In this document: positions 17,192 through 27,044 of the stretch, in pieces
Numbering within the stretch: position 1 is the first letter of the stretch
How the letters are laid out: the number at the start of each line of letters is the position of its first letter
Assembly (NCBI GenBank): GCA_963839165.1
Contig: CAWIUG010000011.1
Coordinates: 1 to 64,000, forward strand
Direction: 5' to 3'
Source: DATFVA01 sp963839165
GTDB taxonomy: Bacteria > Bacteroidota > Ignavibacteria > Ignavibacteriales > Ignavibacteriaceae
DNA: 64,000 nucleotides
The notes under the pieces: model-generated
Told to the model about the DNA's origin: nothing
Databases searched by the model: none
What the model saw: only the letters and a program-made list of their open reading frames with translations
Made by a program: the position numbers and the translations under genes

Positions 17192-17222
17192 TTGTAAATT
17201 TCTGTTATCTTTTCTATCTTTA
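17192..17222 (+). promoter_or_regulatory. Possible promoter for rpmE2
   Basis: TTG (17192-17194) and TATCTTTA (17215-17222) are separated by 20 nt, close to the Bacteroidota form TTTG-N19-TAnnTTTG, about 42 nt before the L31 start. The -7 box ends in A instead of G, and the region is A/T-rich, so chance is possible. Confidence 0.3.
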
Positions 17223-17263
17223 TTGTTCAAAATTTTTAGAAATTAAATAATTAGGATATTGGT

Positions 17264-17518
17264 ATGAAAAAGGGAATTCACCCGGATTATAGACCTGTTG
17301 TTTTCCAGGATGCATCTGCAGATTATTCTATCTTAACACGTTCTACAATCCAGACTAACGAAACGATTCAATGGGAAGACGGCAATACATATCCTCTGGT
17401 AAAGCTTGAAATTTCCAGTGCCTCTCATCCTTTCTTCACAGGAAAACAGAAACTTCTGGATACTGCCGGAAGGGTTGAGAAATTCAAGAAAAAATACGCA
17501 AAGAAAACAACGAAGTAA
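17264..17518 (+). CDS. rpmE2: 50S ribosomal protein L31 type B
   Basis: 84-residue ribosomal protein of the large subunit. It starts 'MKKGIHPDYRPVVFQDASAD' and contains 'SHPFFTGKQKLLDTAGRVEKF' (split around residues 54-74), the signature end of L31. The four zinc-binding cysteines of L31 type A are absent (no Cys at all), which defines the type B, zinc-independent form, and its length of 80-90 residues fits. It stands alone with its own upstream A/T-rich region and a strong terminator downstream, so it is a single-gene transcript. Confidence 0.96.
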   Translation: MKKGIHPDYRPVVFQDASADYSILTRSTIQTNETIQWEDGNTYPLVKLEISSASHPFFTGKQKLLDTAGRVEKFKKKYAKKTTK

Positions 17519-17546
17519 GAGTTTTAGAAATCGGAAGTTTTTTATG

Positions 17547-17576
17547 AAAAGCCAGTAACTTGCTGGCTTTTTTTAT
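17547..17576 (+). terminator. Intrinsic terminator after rpmE2
   Basis: A 9-bp stem AAAAGCCAG (17547-17555) / CTGGCTTTT (17563-17571) with a 7-nt loop, followed by a run of T (the arm and tail together give seven Ts, then ATT). It lies about 30 nt after the L31 stop. Confidence 0.9.
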
Positions 17577-17665
17577 TGTTTGTGCGCCGGCAGAAAGATA
17601 AATTTTTTGAATTGTAAAATCCCCCGCCTTTTATTTAAGTTGCAAAAGTTTAATAGAAATTTAAG

Positions 17666-18730
17666 ATGAAAAAGAATATAAAAACCTTTGTTATTATCGG
17701 AATAGTAATTGTAATTCTAATTGTTCTGGCAATTCCAAAATTAAAGTCAGATGAACCCAAACCAGGAGGACAGGGTGCGGGTTCTGCGGGACCTCTACCG
17801 GTAAAAGCTCATATTACAAAATACGAAACGCTGGATAATAAGGTACTTACCACAGGAACAGTGCTGGCTAATGAAGAAGTCGATCTTAAGAGTGAGGTTA
17901 ACGGTAAGATCACAAAATTACTTTTTAAGGAAGGAAGTTTTGTAAAGGCCGGCGATCTGCTGGTAAAGATAAATGATGCCGACCTGCAGGCTCAGCTTCA
18001 GAGTGCAAAGTCACGCCTAGAACTCCAGAAAGATACGGAATACAGGCAGAAGCAGCTTCTGGAGAAGGAAGCCATAAGTCAGGAAGATTACGATATGACG
18101 GCCAACCAGCTTCAGGTAAACCAGGCGGAAGTCGAGCTCATCAAAGCCCAGATAGATAAGACGGAGATCCGTGCACCCTTCGACGGGATAATAGGACTAA
18201 GGAATGTAAGTGAAGGAAGTTTTGTTACTAACGCCATGGTTATAGCCAGTCTTCAAAATATAAATCCTATAAAAATTGATTTTTCTATTCCTGAAAGATA
18301 TTCATCCATGGTGAACGTGGGTGATGAAATCAGCTTTACAATAACCGGAAATAATAAACAGTATGTGGGCAAGGTTTACGCGATCGAACCGAAGATCGAT
18401 CCTGTAACAAGAACACTTCAGCTAAGGGCTCTTTGCTCGAATACAGGGAGAGAAATTCTTCCCGGTTCATTTGCCAACATTCAGCTTGTACTTAAGAAAA
18501 TTGAAAATGCAATACTGATACCATCGGAGGCTTTGATACCCGATATAAAAGGACAGAAAGTTTTTATCTACCGAAACGGTAAGGTAACCCCCCAACAGGT
18601 TGGTACCGGAATAAGGAACGATATAAATGTTCAGCTGACCTCAGGGATCAGCGAAGGAGATACGATAATAACATCCGGGATGCTTCAGCTTCGACCCGGT
18701 ACCCCGGTAACTATTTCAGGGTTTGAATAA
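17666..18730 (+). CDS. RND efflux periplasmic adaptor (membrane fusion protein)
   Basis: 354-residue adaptor linking an RND pump to its outer-membrane channel. An N-terminal membrane anchor (~5-25, 'FVIIGIVIVILIVLAIP') is followed by the biotinyl-lipoyl half 'EVDLKSEVNGKITKLLFKEG' split around residues 72-91, a helical hairpin (~110-165), the second half 'TEIRAPFDGIIGLRNVSEG' (~170-188), and beta-barrel and membrane-proximal domains containing 'PVTRTLQLRA' near 250. This order is that of the MexA/AcrA family. It shares one base with the pump gene (TAATG) and is the first gene of a complete three-part efflux operon. Confidence 0.94.
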   Translation: MKKNIKTFVIIGIVIVILIVLAIPKLKSDEPKPGGQGAGSAGPLPVKAHITKYETLDNKVLTTGTVLANEEVDLKSEVNGKITKLLFKEGSFVKAGDLLVKINDADLQAQLQSAKSRLELQKDTEYRQKQLLEKEAISQEDYDMTANQLQVNQAEVELIKAQIDKTEIRAPFDGIIGLRNVSEGSFVTNAMVIASLQNINPIKIDFSIPERYSSMVNVGDEISFTITGNNKQYVGKVYAIEPKIDPVTRTLQLRALCSNTGREILPGSFANIQLVLKKIENAILIPSEALIPDIKGQKVFIYRNGKVTPQQVGTGIRNDINVQLTSGISEGDTIITSGMLQLRPGTPVTISGFE

Positions 18731-21700
18731 TGAGTCTTTCATCTTTAAGTATAAGAAGACCTGTTCTTGCGATCGTTATGTCGATTGCAATAGTTGTGCT
18801 GGGACTGCTCGGATACACCTATCTTGGTGTACGTGAATATCCCTCTGTCGATCCTCCAATCATTACCGTCAGTACAACTTATACGGGTGCAAATGCAGAT
18901 GTGATTGAATCGCAGATCACAGAACCCCTTGAAGAATCCATAAACGGTATTGCCGGAATCCGTTCATTAACCTCCGTAAGTCGCGATGGGCGCAGCACAA
19001 TCACCGTGGAATTCGATATAGACGTCGATCTTGAAACAGCGGCTAATGACGTACGCGACAAAGTATCACGCGCAATAAGCAACCTGCCTCCTGATGTTGA
19101 AAATCCCATTGTGTCGAAAGCTGATGCAGATGCTTCACCCATAGTATTCCTGAATATACAGAGCGACACAAGGAATCTGCTTCAGCTTACGGAGATGGCC
19201 AATAATGTATTTAAGGAAAGGTTTCAAACAATACCAGGGGTAAGTGCGGTGCAGGTTTGGGGAGAGAAGAAATATTCTATGAGGCTCTGGCTCGATCCCG
19301 CTAAACTTGCTGCTTATCGATTGACCCCGCTGGATGTAAAGAATGCCGTTAACCGTGAAAACGTTGAACTTCCATCGGGACTTATAGAAGGTAATAAAAC
19401 CGAATTGTCTATCAGAACTATCGGTCGTCTGCATGATACTGAAGAATTTAACGACCTCATTATTAAAGAAGTAAACGGGAACATCGTACGATTGAAGGAT
19501 GTTGGTTATGCTGCACTGGGAGCTGAAAACGAACGTACTATATTGAAGAGAGATGGAACACCAATGGTTGGTGTTGTACTTATAGCCCAGCCCGGTGCAA
19601 ACAACATAGCGATAGCTGATGAATTTTACAAAAGACTTGAGCAGGTAAAAAGAGATCTTCCTTCCGATGTTAAAACAGGAATCGGTTTTGATGTTACCGA
19701 TTATATACGCCATTCTATTTCAGAAGTTGAGCAGACAATATTCATAGCCTTCGGTCTCGTTGTTCTTATTATTTTTCTTTTTCTAAGAGACTGGCGTACA
19801 ACCATTATCCCCGTTATAGCTATTCCGATTTCGCTGATCGGGGCCTTTTTTATAATGTATGCGGCTAATTTCTCTATAAACGTTCTCACACTGCTTGGAA
19901 TTGTTCTTGCCATCGGTATTGTGGTTGACGATGCTATCGTTGTGCTTGAGAATATCTATGCTAAAATTGAAGCTGGAGATCATCCCGATGAAGCAGCCCG
20001 CAAGGGTTCAGCGGAGATATTCTTCGCGATACTCTCAACCACCATTGCACTGGCTTCGGTATTTCTTCCCATAATTTTCCTGCAGGGATTGACAGGAAGA
20101 TTATTCCGTGAATTCGGAGTTGTTATTGCCGGTTCTGTTCTTATCTCCGCTTTTGTGGCATTGACATTAACCCCGATGCTGAGTTCTAAAATACTCAAGA
20201 GAAGAGAAAAGCATAACTGGTTCTATAATAAGACCGAACCTTTCTTCGTAAAAATGAATAATACTTACCGGAATTCTCTGGATGCATTTTTATCAAAGAG
20301 ATGGACCGCGTTTTTGATAATGGGTGCTGCACTCGGACTAATATATGTCTTTTTCCGGTTCATACCCGCCGAACTGGCTCCCCTTGAAGATAGAAGCGGA
20401 TTAAGATTATTTGCCACAGCTCCAGAGGGCGCATCGTTTGAGTATATGGATAACTTTATGGATAAACTTATCCAGACGCTGAAAGACAGCATTCCCGAAA
20501 GTGATGCGATCATTTCCGTTACTTCTCCCGGTTTCGGGGCATCAAGCTCTGTGAATTCCGGGTTTGCATTTGTAATTCTTTCTGATCCCGACCAGCGTAA
20601 AAGATCTCAGCAGCAGATTGCCGATGATATATCACCTGTCATCTCACAGATGACCGAAGCGAGAGCTTTTGTTACCCAGCAGCAGTCGATTGGACAGAGC
20701 AGGGGCGGACTTCCTGTGCAGTATGTTATACAGGCTCCCAACTTTGAAAAGCTTCGCGAATACCTGCCGAAATTTATGGATGCAGCACAGAAGGATCCGG
20801 TGTTTACAATTGTTGATGCCAACCTGAAATTCAATAAGCCGGAGATAAAGCTTGTGATCGACAGGCAGCGGGCAAGGAATTTAGGTGTGTCTACTATAGA
20901 TATTGCACAGACAATTCAATCCGCATTCAGCGGTCAGCGCTTCGGGTATTTTATTAAAGATGGAAAACAATACCAGGTTATAGGCCAGCTGCTGCGCGAT
21001 AAACGTAATGCACCTATTGACCTTAAGTCATTATATGTAACAAATTCAAAAGGCGACCTGATACAGCTCGATAACGTTGTTCAGCTTACCGAGCAAAGCG
21101 CACCTCCTCAGCTTTACAGGTTTAACAGATACGTTTCTGCTACCGTATCAGCAGGTCTTGCTCCCGGGAAGACCATCGACGACGGTATTAAGGAAATGGA
21201 TAAAATATCATCGCAGGTGCTGGATGAATCTTTCTCAACAGCCCTGAGCGGCGCATCTAAAGACTATGCTGAGAGTTCATCGAGCCTTATATTCGCATTC
21301 CTCCTCGCAATAGGATTTATTTACCTGGTGCTGGCTGCCCAGTTCGAAAGTTTCAGAGATCCGTTTATAATATTATTTACCGTTCCCCTGGCGATATTCG
21401 GTGCACTGATCTCCCTCTGGTATTTCAACCAGACGCTCAACATATTCAGCGAGATCGGTATTATTATGCTGATCGGTATTGTAACTAAAAACGGTATCCT
21501 GATCGTTGAATTTGCCAATCAGAGGAAAGCTGCCGGATTATCCAAACTCGAGGCAATAAAAGATGCCGCTGCGGCCCGACTTCGTCCCATCCTTATGACC
21601 AGCTTATCGACAGTACTTGGGATCTTACCTATAGCCCTTGCACTCGGGGCAGGTTCTGAAAGCAGGGTCTCTATGGGAATAGCGGTTATAGGAGGATTAA

Positions 21701-21831
21701 TTTTCTCTACATTCTTAACACTACTTATCGTACCGGCGGTTTATTCATATTTCTCAAGAAGTACAGCGACAGTATCAAATGTTACTGAAGCGGCTGAGTC
21801 AGGTGAAGAAGCTGCTCTTGTTAGTAAATAA
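18730..21831 (+). CDS. RND-family inner-membrane efflux transporter
   Basis: 1033-residue proton-driven pump of the AcrB/MexF superfamily. The first helix 'RRPVLAIVMSIAIVVLGLLG' (~8-28) is followed by the porter domain, then helices 2-6 with the proton-relay region 'GIVLAIGIVVDDAIVVLENI' (~392-411, with the conserved Asp pair), a second porter domain, and helices 8-12 with 'GIVTKNGILIVEFANQ' (~915-931). The repeated two-half design is complete, and length fits the HAE1 group. Porter sequences of this type usually export hydrophobic compounds, but the substrate is not deducible. No TetR-type regulator is adjacent. Confidence 0.95.
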   Translation: MSLSSLSIRRPVLAIVMSIAIVVLGLLGYTYLGVREYPSVDPPIITVSTTYTGANADVIESQITEPLEESINGIAGIRSLTSVSRDGRSTITVEFDIDVDLETAANDVRDKVSRAISNLPPDVENPIVSKADADASPIVFLNIQSDTRNLLQLTEMANNVFKERFQTIPGVSAVQVWGEKKYSMRLWLDPAKLAAYRLTPLDVKNAVNRENVELPSGLIEGNKTELSIRTIGRLHDTEEFNDLIIKEVNGNIVRLKDVGYAALGAENERTILKRDGTPMVGVVLIAQPGANNIAIADEFYKRLEQVKRDLPSDVKTGIGFDVTDYIRHSISEVEQTIFIAFGLVVLIIFLFLRDWRTTIIPVIAIPISLIGAFFIMYAANFSINVLTLLGIVLAIGIVVDDAIVVLENIYAKIEAGDHPDEAARKGSAEIFFAILSTTIALASVFLPIIFLQGLTGRLFREFGVVIAGSVLISAFVALTLTPMLSSKILKRREKHNWFYNKTEPFFVKMNNTYRNSLDAFLSKRWTAFLIMGAALGLIYVFFRFIPAELAPLEDRSGLRLFATAPEGASFEYMDNFMDKLIQTLKDSIPESDAIISVTSPGFGASSSVNSGFAFVILSDPDQRKRSQQQIADDISPVISQMTEARAFVTQQQSIGQSRGGLPVQYVIQAPNFEKLREYLPKFMDAAQKDPVFTIVDANLKFNKPEIKLVIDRQRARNLGVSTIDIAQTIQSAFSGQRFGYFIKDGKQYQVIGQLLRDKRNAPIDLKSLYVTNSKGDLIQLDNVVQLTEQSAPPQLYRFNRYVSATVSAGLAPGKTIDDGIKEMDKISSQVLDESFSTALSGASKDYAESSSSLIFAFLLAIGFIYLVLAAQFESFRDPFIILFTVPLAIFGALISLWYFNQTLNIFSEIGIIMLIGIVTKNGILIVEFANQRKAAGLSKLEAIKDAAAARLRPILMTSLSTVLGILPIALALGAGSESRVSMGIAVIGGLIFSTFLTLLIVPAVYSYFSRSTATVSNVTEAAESGEEAALVSK

Positions 21832-21837
21832 ATTTTA

Positions 21838-23163
21838 ATGAGGCATATGAGAGTTCCTAATATTGTCTTCCTATTGGTTATAATTCTTATTATTAATAAT
21901 CAGGTCTTTCCGCAGGAGACTCTTTCTCTTGAGGAAGCTGTTAAGATTGCCCTTAAGAATAATTACTCTATAAATATTGCGCGGAATGAGTCGAAGATAG
22001 CAGATAATAATTCGAATATCGGTAATGCAGGTTTTCTTCCCTCGATTGATGCTTCGGGTTCTTATATTAAAAGTAACAATGACACTAAACAGGAATATTT
22101 TGACGGCAGGACAATAGACAGGAATGGGGCGAAATCGACGAACATTACTGCCGGGGTAGACATGAACTGGACAATCTTCGATGGACTCCGGATGTTTGCA
22201 AATATCGATATGCTTAAAGAGCTTAACAGGATAGGGGAGGACAACTTCAGGGCAGAGGTGGAAACAAACCTTGCCGGTGTTATGGAGACATATTACAACC
22301 TGATAAGAGAAAAACAGGTACTGGTAGTACTTAAGCAGGCGATAGAGATAAGTGAGGAAAGAGTAAGGATTGCAGAATCAAAAAAAGATGTCGGTACCGG
22401 TTCCAAGTTTGACCTGCGGCAGGCGCAGGTGGATCTGAATGAAGATCGCTCAAACCTGTTAAGGGAGGAGTTAACCTATGAGCAGCTGAAGGTGAACCTT
22501 AACCAGCTTATGGGAAGAGAAGTAAGCAGTGATTTCAATGTGACCGATACGATAGTGGTCGATAAAAATCTCAACCTTGATGATCTGAAAAACCGTACGC
22601 TTGAAAAGAATACAACTCTGCAGATTGCAAAGAAAAATCTTAGTCTTTCAGAAATAAATCTTAGACTTGCCAGGGCAGAGCTTTTCCCTCAGATTTCACT
22701 TATTGGGGGTTATGATTACACCAAATCGGAAGCCGAGGCAGGTTTTATAAAATCCAATAATAATTATAGTCTGAGTTATGGTGTTTCGGCAAACCTTAAT
22801 TTATTCAACGGGTTAAATACCCGAAGGAAAATGGAAAACGCAGAGATAGGAATTGAGAACAGTCATCTTTCATATGATCAGGTTAAAACAGGCGTTGAAG
22901 CGGAGCTGCTGAATACGCATAAAAAGTATCTAAATAGCCTTCAGCTTGTTGAACTTGAAGAAGAAAACCTGAAAGTGGCATTAGAAAGTGTAGATATCGC
23001 ACTTGAAAAACTTAAACTCGGAAACATCACCCCCCTTGAATTCAGGGAAACCCAGCGAAAGCTTATCGACGCAAAGAGCAGGCTGGTTTCGGCTCAGTAC
23101 GATGCGAAATCAGCTGAAACAGAACTTCTGAGGATTAGCGGTCAGCTTATCACAAAGGATTAA
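21838..23163 (+). CDS. TolC-family outer-membrane efflux protein
   Basis: 441-residue outer-membrane channel of the efflux system. It has a signal peptide (~1-28, ending near 'NNQVFPQ'), then the two-repeat TolC fold: 'LSLEEAVKIALKNNYSINIA' begins repeat 1 (~30-49), with 'VDMNWTIFDGLRMFANID' (~103-120) and long amphipathic helices rich in Leu, Glu and Lys; repeat 2 contains 'LSYGVSANLNLFNGLNTRRK' (~316-335) and 'LKLGNITPLEFRETQRKL'. Start choice is between ATG 21838 and ATG 21847; the latter has AGG six bases upstream. It follows the pump by 6 nt and closes the operon. Confidence 0.93.
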   Translation: MRHMRVPNIVFLLVIILIINNQVFPQETLSLEEAVKIALKNNYSINIARNESKIADNNSNIGNAGFLPSIDASGSYIKSNNDTKQEYFDGRTIDRNGAKSTNITAGVDMNWTIFDGLRMFANIDMLKELNRIGEDNFRAEVETNLAGVMETYYNLIREKQVLVVLKQAIEISEERVRIAESKKDVGTGSKFDLRQAQVDLNEDRSNLLREELTYEQLKVNLNQLMGREVSSDFNVTDTIVVDKNLNLDDLKNRTLEKNTTLQIAKKNLSLSEINLRLARAELFPQISLIGGYDYTKSEAEAGFIKSNNNYSLSYGVSANLNLFNGLNTRRKMENAEIGIENSHLSYDQVKTGVEAELLNTHKKYLNSLQLVELEEENLKVALESVDIALEKLKLGNITPLEFRETQRKLIDAKSRLVSAQYDAKSAETELLRISGQLITKD

Positions 23164-23379
23164 TCTCGAACCTTCCTAATCACCCCTAAGCAGCTATTCT
23201 GCTATTTGGTAAACTTGTTGAAAAACAAAACAACCTGAAAGTCTGAATAAATATCATTAATTTTCTTTATTCAACAGTTTTTTAATAAAGTACACAGTTT
23301 TTTACGTGAATATTATCTAACGGGAATCTTACCCTAAAAAATATTAAATTATTGAACATTCTTTAAGAAAAAGAACCCA

Positions 23380-24624
23380 ATGCATATTTGTATTTTTGAA
23401 GATAAACAGACTGATAATTTTTATCCTCTTACGCTCTCACATCCTGTTTATGATTTACTATGCGGGATGAAGACATTAAGAGAGAAGATATTAAGATATT
23501 TCCCTGAAACGAAGGTCACCCTGTTCTGCAGAGAATACCTGGTTGGGATCACGAAGCTTAATAATCCCGGAATACAGGTAAATCATCTGGAAGATGATAA
23601 CTATCTCTTTATTAACGGCAGGGTTTTACTGAATGAGGATCTATTTACGATTCTTCGTAAAAGTTCACAAGAAAAGGTCTTCATCCAGGATGAGATGCTG
23701 GTGGCGGCAAGGATAAGCGCAGAAACTGTCAGTAAAATTAAATCGAAATTCAGTGATACGATTGATATCCCGGTTTTCGAAGGTATCTCCAGTGAAAATG
23801 TTGAAGTAGATACTGTAAAGTATATCTGGGACTTAATAGAGATAAACGGACATCAGCTGAAGCAGGATTTCAATTATCTTAATGATCCCGGCATCTCAGA
23901 GGAAGCCAGACTTTTCAGAGGAGTACACCTTATCAACAAAGACGATATTTTTATCGGCGCCGATACTGTAGTTAAACCCGGTGCTGTTATAGATGCTTCA
24001 GATGGTCCTGTTTATATCGGGAGACATGTAGAGGTAAGTGCTAACAGTGTGATTGAAGGACCTGTATGCATAGGTGATAATTCCTTTGTTAAAAGCTGTG
24101 CCGTCATAAAGGAAAATGTCTCAGCAGGAAAGGTCTGTAAACTCGGCGGTGAGATTGAGGATTCCATAATAATGCCGTATTCCAACAAGCAGCACTCAGG
24201 ATTTCTCGGACATGCTTATCTCGGCAGCTGGGTAAATATAGGTGCGGATACAAACTGCAGCGATCTGAAAAATAATTACAGCACAATAAAGATAAATCAG
24301 AATGGAAGACACATTGATACAGGACTGCAATTCCTGGGACTAATAATGGGTGATCACTCGAAAACTGCCATAAACTCGATGTTTAGTACGGGAACAATCG
24401 CAGGTTTTTCCTGTAATATTTTCGGAAGCGGGTTCCCCGATAAGTTTATTCCCTCATTTTCCTGGGGGGGTGCCGAAAAAACAGAAACATATGATGTTAA
24501 AAAAAGTATTGAGACAGCCAGGATAGTTATGAAGAGAAGAAATGTAAATTTTACAACAGCAGATGAGGATCTTTTTAATACCATTTTTAACCTAAATAAA
24601 GAACCTGCCTCTGCGCAGAAATAA
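23380..24624 (+). CDS. Alternative GlmU-family sugar nucleotidyltransferase/acetyltransferase
   Basis: 414 residues. The N-terminal ~180 residues ('MHICIFEDKQTDNFYPLTLS', 'PVYDLLCGMKTLREKI') match the diverged nucleotidyltransferase domain of the GlmU-like family of Bacteroidota and archaea; the C-terminal part (~185-390) is a left-handed beta-helix of hexapeptides ('VVKPGAVI', 'GPVYIGRHVEVSANSVIEG', 'GSWVNIGADTNCSDLKNNY'). The family is predicted to make UDP-GlcNAc from glucosamine-1-phosphate (acetylation plus uridylyl transfer). It starts the long plus-strand run after a 216-bp gap with no clear regulatory signal. A second GlmU-like protein of the classical form lies at 42741. Confidence 0.83.
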   Translation: MHICIFEDKQTDNFYPLTLSHPVYDLLCGMKTLREKILRYFPETKVTLFCREYLVGITKLNNPGIQVNHLEDDNYLFINGRVLLNEDLFTILRKSSQEKVFIQDEMLVAARISAETVSKIKSKFSDTIDIPVFEGISSENVEVDTVKYIWDLIEINGHQLKQDFNYLNDPGISEEARLFRGVHLINKDDIFIGADTVVKPGAVIDASDGPVYIGRHVEVSANSVIEGPVCIGDNSFVKSCAVIKENVSAGKVCKLGGEIEDSIIMPYSNKQHSGFLGHAYLGSWVNIGADTNCSDLKNNYSTIKINQNGRHIDTGLQFLGLIMGDHSKTAINSMFSTGTIAGFSCNIFGSGFPDKFIPSFSWGGAEKTETYDVKKSIETARIVMKRRNVNFTTADEDLFNTIFNLNKEPASAQK

Positions 24625-24646
24625 ACAGAAAGAAGAATCCCGAAGA

Positions 24647-26011
24647 ATGACTGAGCAATTTGAAGAACATAAAGTTAGAGATTTATATTCAGGTGTAAGA
24701 GGACTCGCGGTAAAAATATTGAACAGGGTGGAGAGAACAGACTCCTACCTTGAAAGGCTGCTGGATAATGAAATGCGCGACAGCGATCTTACTGGTCCCG
24801 ACAAAGCACTTCTGTATGAGATTGTACACGGTGTTGTAAGATGGATGGGAAGACTCGACTGGGTGCTGAACGGTTTCTACAAAGGGCAGTTCTCAAAAGC
24901 TATTCCTAATCTGAAAAACGGACTGCGTGTGGCTTTATACCAGATCATGTTCCTCGATCGTGTACCTGATTTCGCTGTAGTAAATGAAGCTGTTGAATTT
25001 GTAAAAAAGCTTCAGGGACAGAAGCCTGCCGATCTTACAAATGCGATCCTTCGAAATATCATAAGGAGCAAAAACGGCATCCGCTACCCTGATCCCGAAG
25101 AGGATCTTCCAGGTTATCTTGCGGCATTCTATTCGCATCCTTCCTGGATGGTTAAGAGATACCTGGCACGATTTGGAAGAGAAGCTACAGAAAAACTCTT
25201 ATCCTCAAATAATGAAAAACCTTTTCTGACCCTAAAGATCAATGCACTTAAAACAAATCCCGAGGAATTTAAGCAGTTATTAAACAAGGTGAACCTACGC
25301 TTTAAATCCGGCCGATACCTTCCTGAGTTCTTTAAGCTGCAGAACCTGACTAACATTACTGCCTGGGAATATTATGCTAACGGCTACTTCAATATACAGG
25401 ATGAAAGCGCAGGACTGGCCTGCCGGCTGTTAGACGCAGTACCCGGGATGAGAGTACTTGATATGTGTGCCGCTCCCGGGGGCAAGACTGCCTACATTGC
25501 GGGTCTGATGCATGATGAAGGAGAAATAATAGCGATCGACAGGTTTGAAGCAAGGCTGAGAATTATGGAACGGAATACACAGCGGCTTGGAATAAAATCA
25601 ATAAAACTTATTGAACAGGATGCACTTGAGTATGATGACACAGGTTTCGACAGAGTGCTTGCTGATGTTCCATGTTCCGGTACAGGGACCCTGTGTAAAA
25701 AGCCCGATATTAAATGGAAGAAAGATCTGCTTGATATCAGAAGGATGACAGAGCTGCAGTATAAGCTTCTTGAAAAAGCAGCCTCACTTGCTAAACCGGG
25801 CGGAGTAGTTGTTTACAGTACTTGTTCAATTGAACCTGAAGAAAATGGCGATATAGTTAATAAGTTTCTATCTGGACACCCGGAGTTCAGTCTGGAAAAT
25901 GCCTCAGGCTCATTTCCGATGGAAATTGTCGATCCAAATGGATGCATACAAACGTTTCCTCATTCACATCAGCTTGACGGTGCCTTTGCAGCCAAGTTAG
26001 TTCGTAATTAA
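24647..26011 (+). CDS. rsmB: 16S rRNA m5C967 methyltransferase RsmB
   Basis: 454-residue SAM-dependent RNA cytosine-5 methyltransferase. Residues ~15-150 form the NusB-like RNA-binding domain ('AVKILNRVERTDSYLERLLD', 'NAILRNIIRS'), and ~165-454 the Rossmann catalytic domain: SAM motif 'VLDMCAAPGGKTAYIAGLM' (~271-289), catalytic-loop Cys in 'PCSGTGTLCKKPDIKW' (~342-357), and the nucleophile Cys in 'VVYSTCSIEPEENGDIV' (~388-404). Both cysteines needed for m5C methylation are present. Length matches the family. The gene is 22 nt after the GlmU-like gene and 25 nt before rodZ. Confidence 0.94.
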   Translation: MTEQFEEHKVRDLYSGVRGLAVKILNRVERTDSYLERLLDNEMRDSDLTGPDKALLYEIVHGVVRWMGRLDWVLNGFYKGQFSKAIPNLKNGLRVALYQIMFLDRVPDFAVVNEAVEFVKKLQGQKPADLTNAILRNIIRSKNGIRYPDPEEDLPGYLAAFYSHPSWMVKRYLARFGREATEKLLSSNNEKPFLTLKINALKTNPEEFKQLLNKVNLRFKSGRYLPEFFKLQNLTNITAWEYYANGYFNIQDESAGLACRLLDAVPGMRVLDMCAAPGGKTAYIAGLMHDEGEIIAIDRFEARLRIMERNTQRLGIKSIKLIEQDALEYDDTGFDRVLADVPCSGTGTLCKKPDIKWKKDLLDIRRMTELQYKLLEKAASLAKPGGVVVYSTCSIEPEENGDIVNKFLSGHPEFSLENASGSFPMEIVDPNGCIQTFPHSHQLDGAFAAKLVRN

Positions 26012-26036
26012 GTTTTCATAAACAGTGGTTAAATAA

Positions 26037-27044
26037 ATGTTCGATCAATTAGCTGAAGAACTAAAAAAGGCGAGATTAAAAAACCATCTCACCTTACAAC
26101 AGCTTGCGGCAAGAACCAGGATCGACCTGAAGTTTCTTGAAGCAATTGAAGAAGGCAACCTCAGTTTTCTTCCCGATCTTTATGTAAAGGCTTTTATGAA
26201 AGAGTACGCAGGCGTTGTGGGTTTAGATCCTGAAATCATAATTAAGAAGTATGAAGCGGCTAAAGAAGGTCTTCCATATGAAGAACCATCCCCGAACCTG
26301 GAGCCGGCTGAACCGAAAGCAAATGAAGAAGAAGATAAACCCGGGAATACCGAAGAGCAAAAACACCCGGAATCTGATCAGAAACCAGCAGAAAAACCTG
26401 ATCAGAAACCAGCGGAGAAACCCGGGTCCGGCAGTAAGCCGCCCGAAAAATATCGAAAGGTTAACCATTCCGCTAATCAATCAAACGCGGTTTATTCCAA
26501 ACCTCTGCCCACATTTAATTCAACAACCCCTAAACGGAGTGAGCTTGTACCGGGTAACAAAAATGCAATTTTAGTTGGAGCAACATTGTTTGGAGCAATC
26601 ATACTTATCGGGCTGATTTATCTTTTGTTCTTTAACCAGAACAATGAAATTGTGGTACCTGAAAAGCCTTATGATGAAGTTGTAACACAATCGAGACAAA
26701 GGTATGAGGAATCACCGGCTCAGCCCGTGGACTCAATGCATAATAATGCAGTAACAGGAGATAGTCTTAACCTGCTCATACAGGCAAGAGATACTTCCTG
26801 GATCAAACTTATTCTTGATAATACAAAAGAAGAAGAATTTATTTTATTCCCTAATTCTCAGAAGTCCCTAAAAGCAGCTAAGGATTTTAAGATTACTTTT
26901 GGAAAATCTTCTGCTATAAAGCTGCAGCTTAATAATAAACCGCTTGAATTCAAGCCTCGTTCAAATTCAGTTTCTCATGTTAAAATAAGTTCTAATGGTA
27001 TCGAATATCTCAATAACCCTCCCCGGGCAGGTCAGGAACAATGA
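26037..27044 (+). CDS. rodZ: RodZ-like helix-turn-helix membrane protein
   Basis: 335 residues in the RodZ arrangement: an N-terminal cytoplasmic HTH domain (~1-75, 'LKKARLKNHLTLQQLAARTR', 'LPDLYVKAFMKEYAG'), a Glu/Pro/Lys-rich linker, one transmembrane helix (~177-199, 'AILVGATLFGAIILIGLIYL'), and a periplasmic C-terminal domain (~238-320, 'IQARDTSWIKLILDN') of the DUF4115 type. RodZ links the MreB cytoskeleton to the wall-elongation machinery. The linker carries a tandem octapeptide repeat (see 26376-26423). Its stop overlaps the ligA start (ATGA). Function by family only; mreB is not in the window. Confidence 0.85.
   Translation: MFDQLAEELKKARLKNHLTLQQLAARTRIDLKFLEAIEEGNLSFLPDLYVKAFMKEYAGVVGLDPEIIIKKYEAAKEGLPYEEPSPNLEPAEPKANEEEDKPGNTEEQKHPESDQKPAEKPDQKPAEKPGSGSKPPEKYRKVNHSANQSNAVYSKPLPTFNSTTPKRSELVPGNKNAILVGATLFGAIILIGLIYLLFFNQNNEIVVPEKPYDEVVTQSRQRYEESPAQPVDSMHNNAVTGDSLNLLIQARDTSWIKLILDNTKEEEFILFPNSQKSLKAAKDFKITFGKSSAIKLQLNNKPLEFKPRSNSVSHVKISSNGIEYLNNPPRAGQEQ
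26376..26423 (+). repeat. Tandem 24-nt repeat in the rodZ linker
   Basis: Two adjacent 24-nt copies (26376-26399 and 26400-26423) encode 'DQKPAEKP' twice; they differ at three bases, all without changing the protein. Length-variable Pro/Lys linkers like this usually act as flexible spacers. Confidence 0.85.
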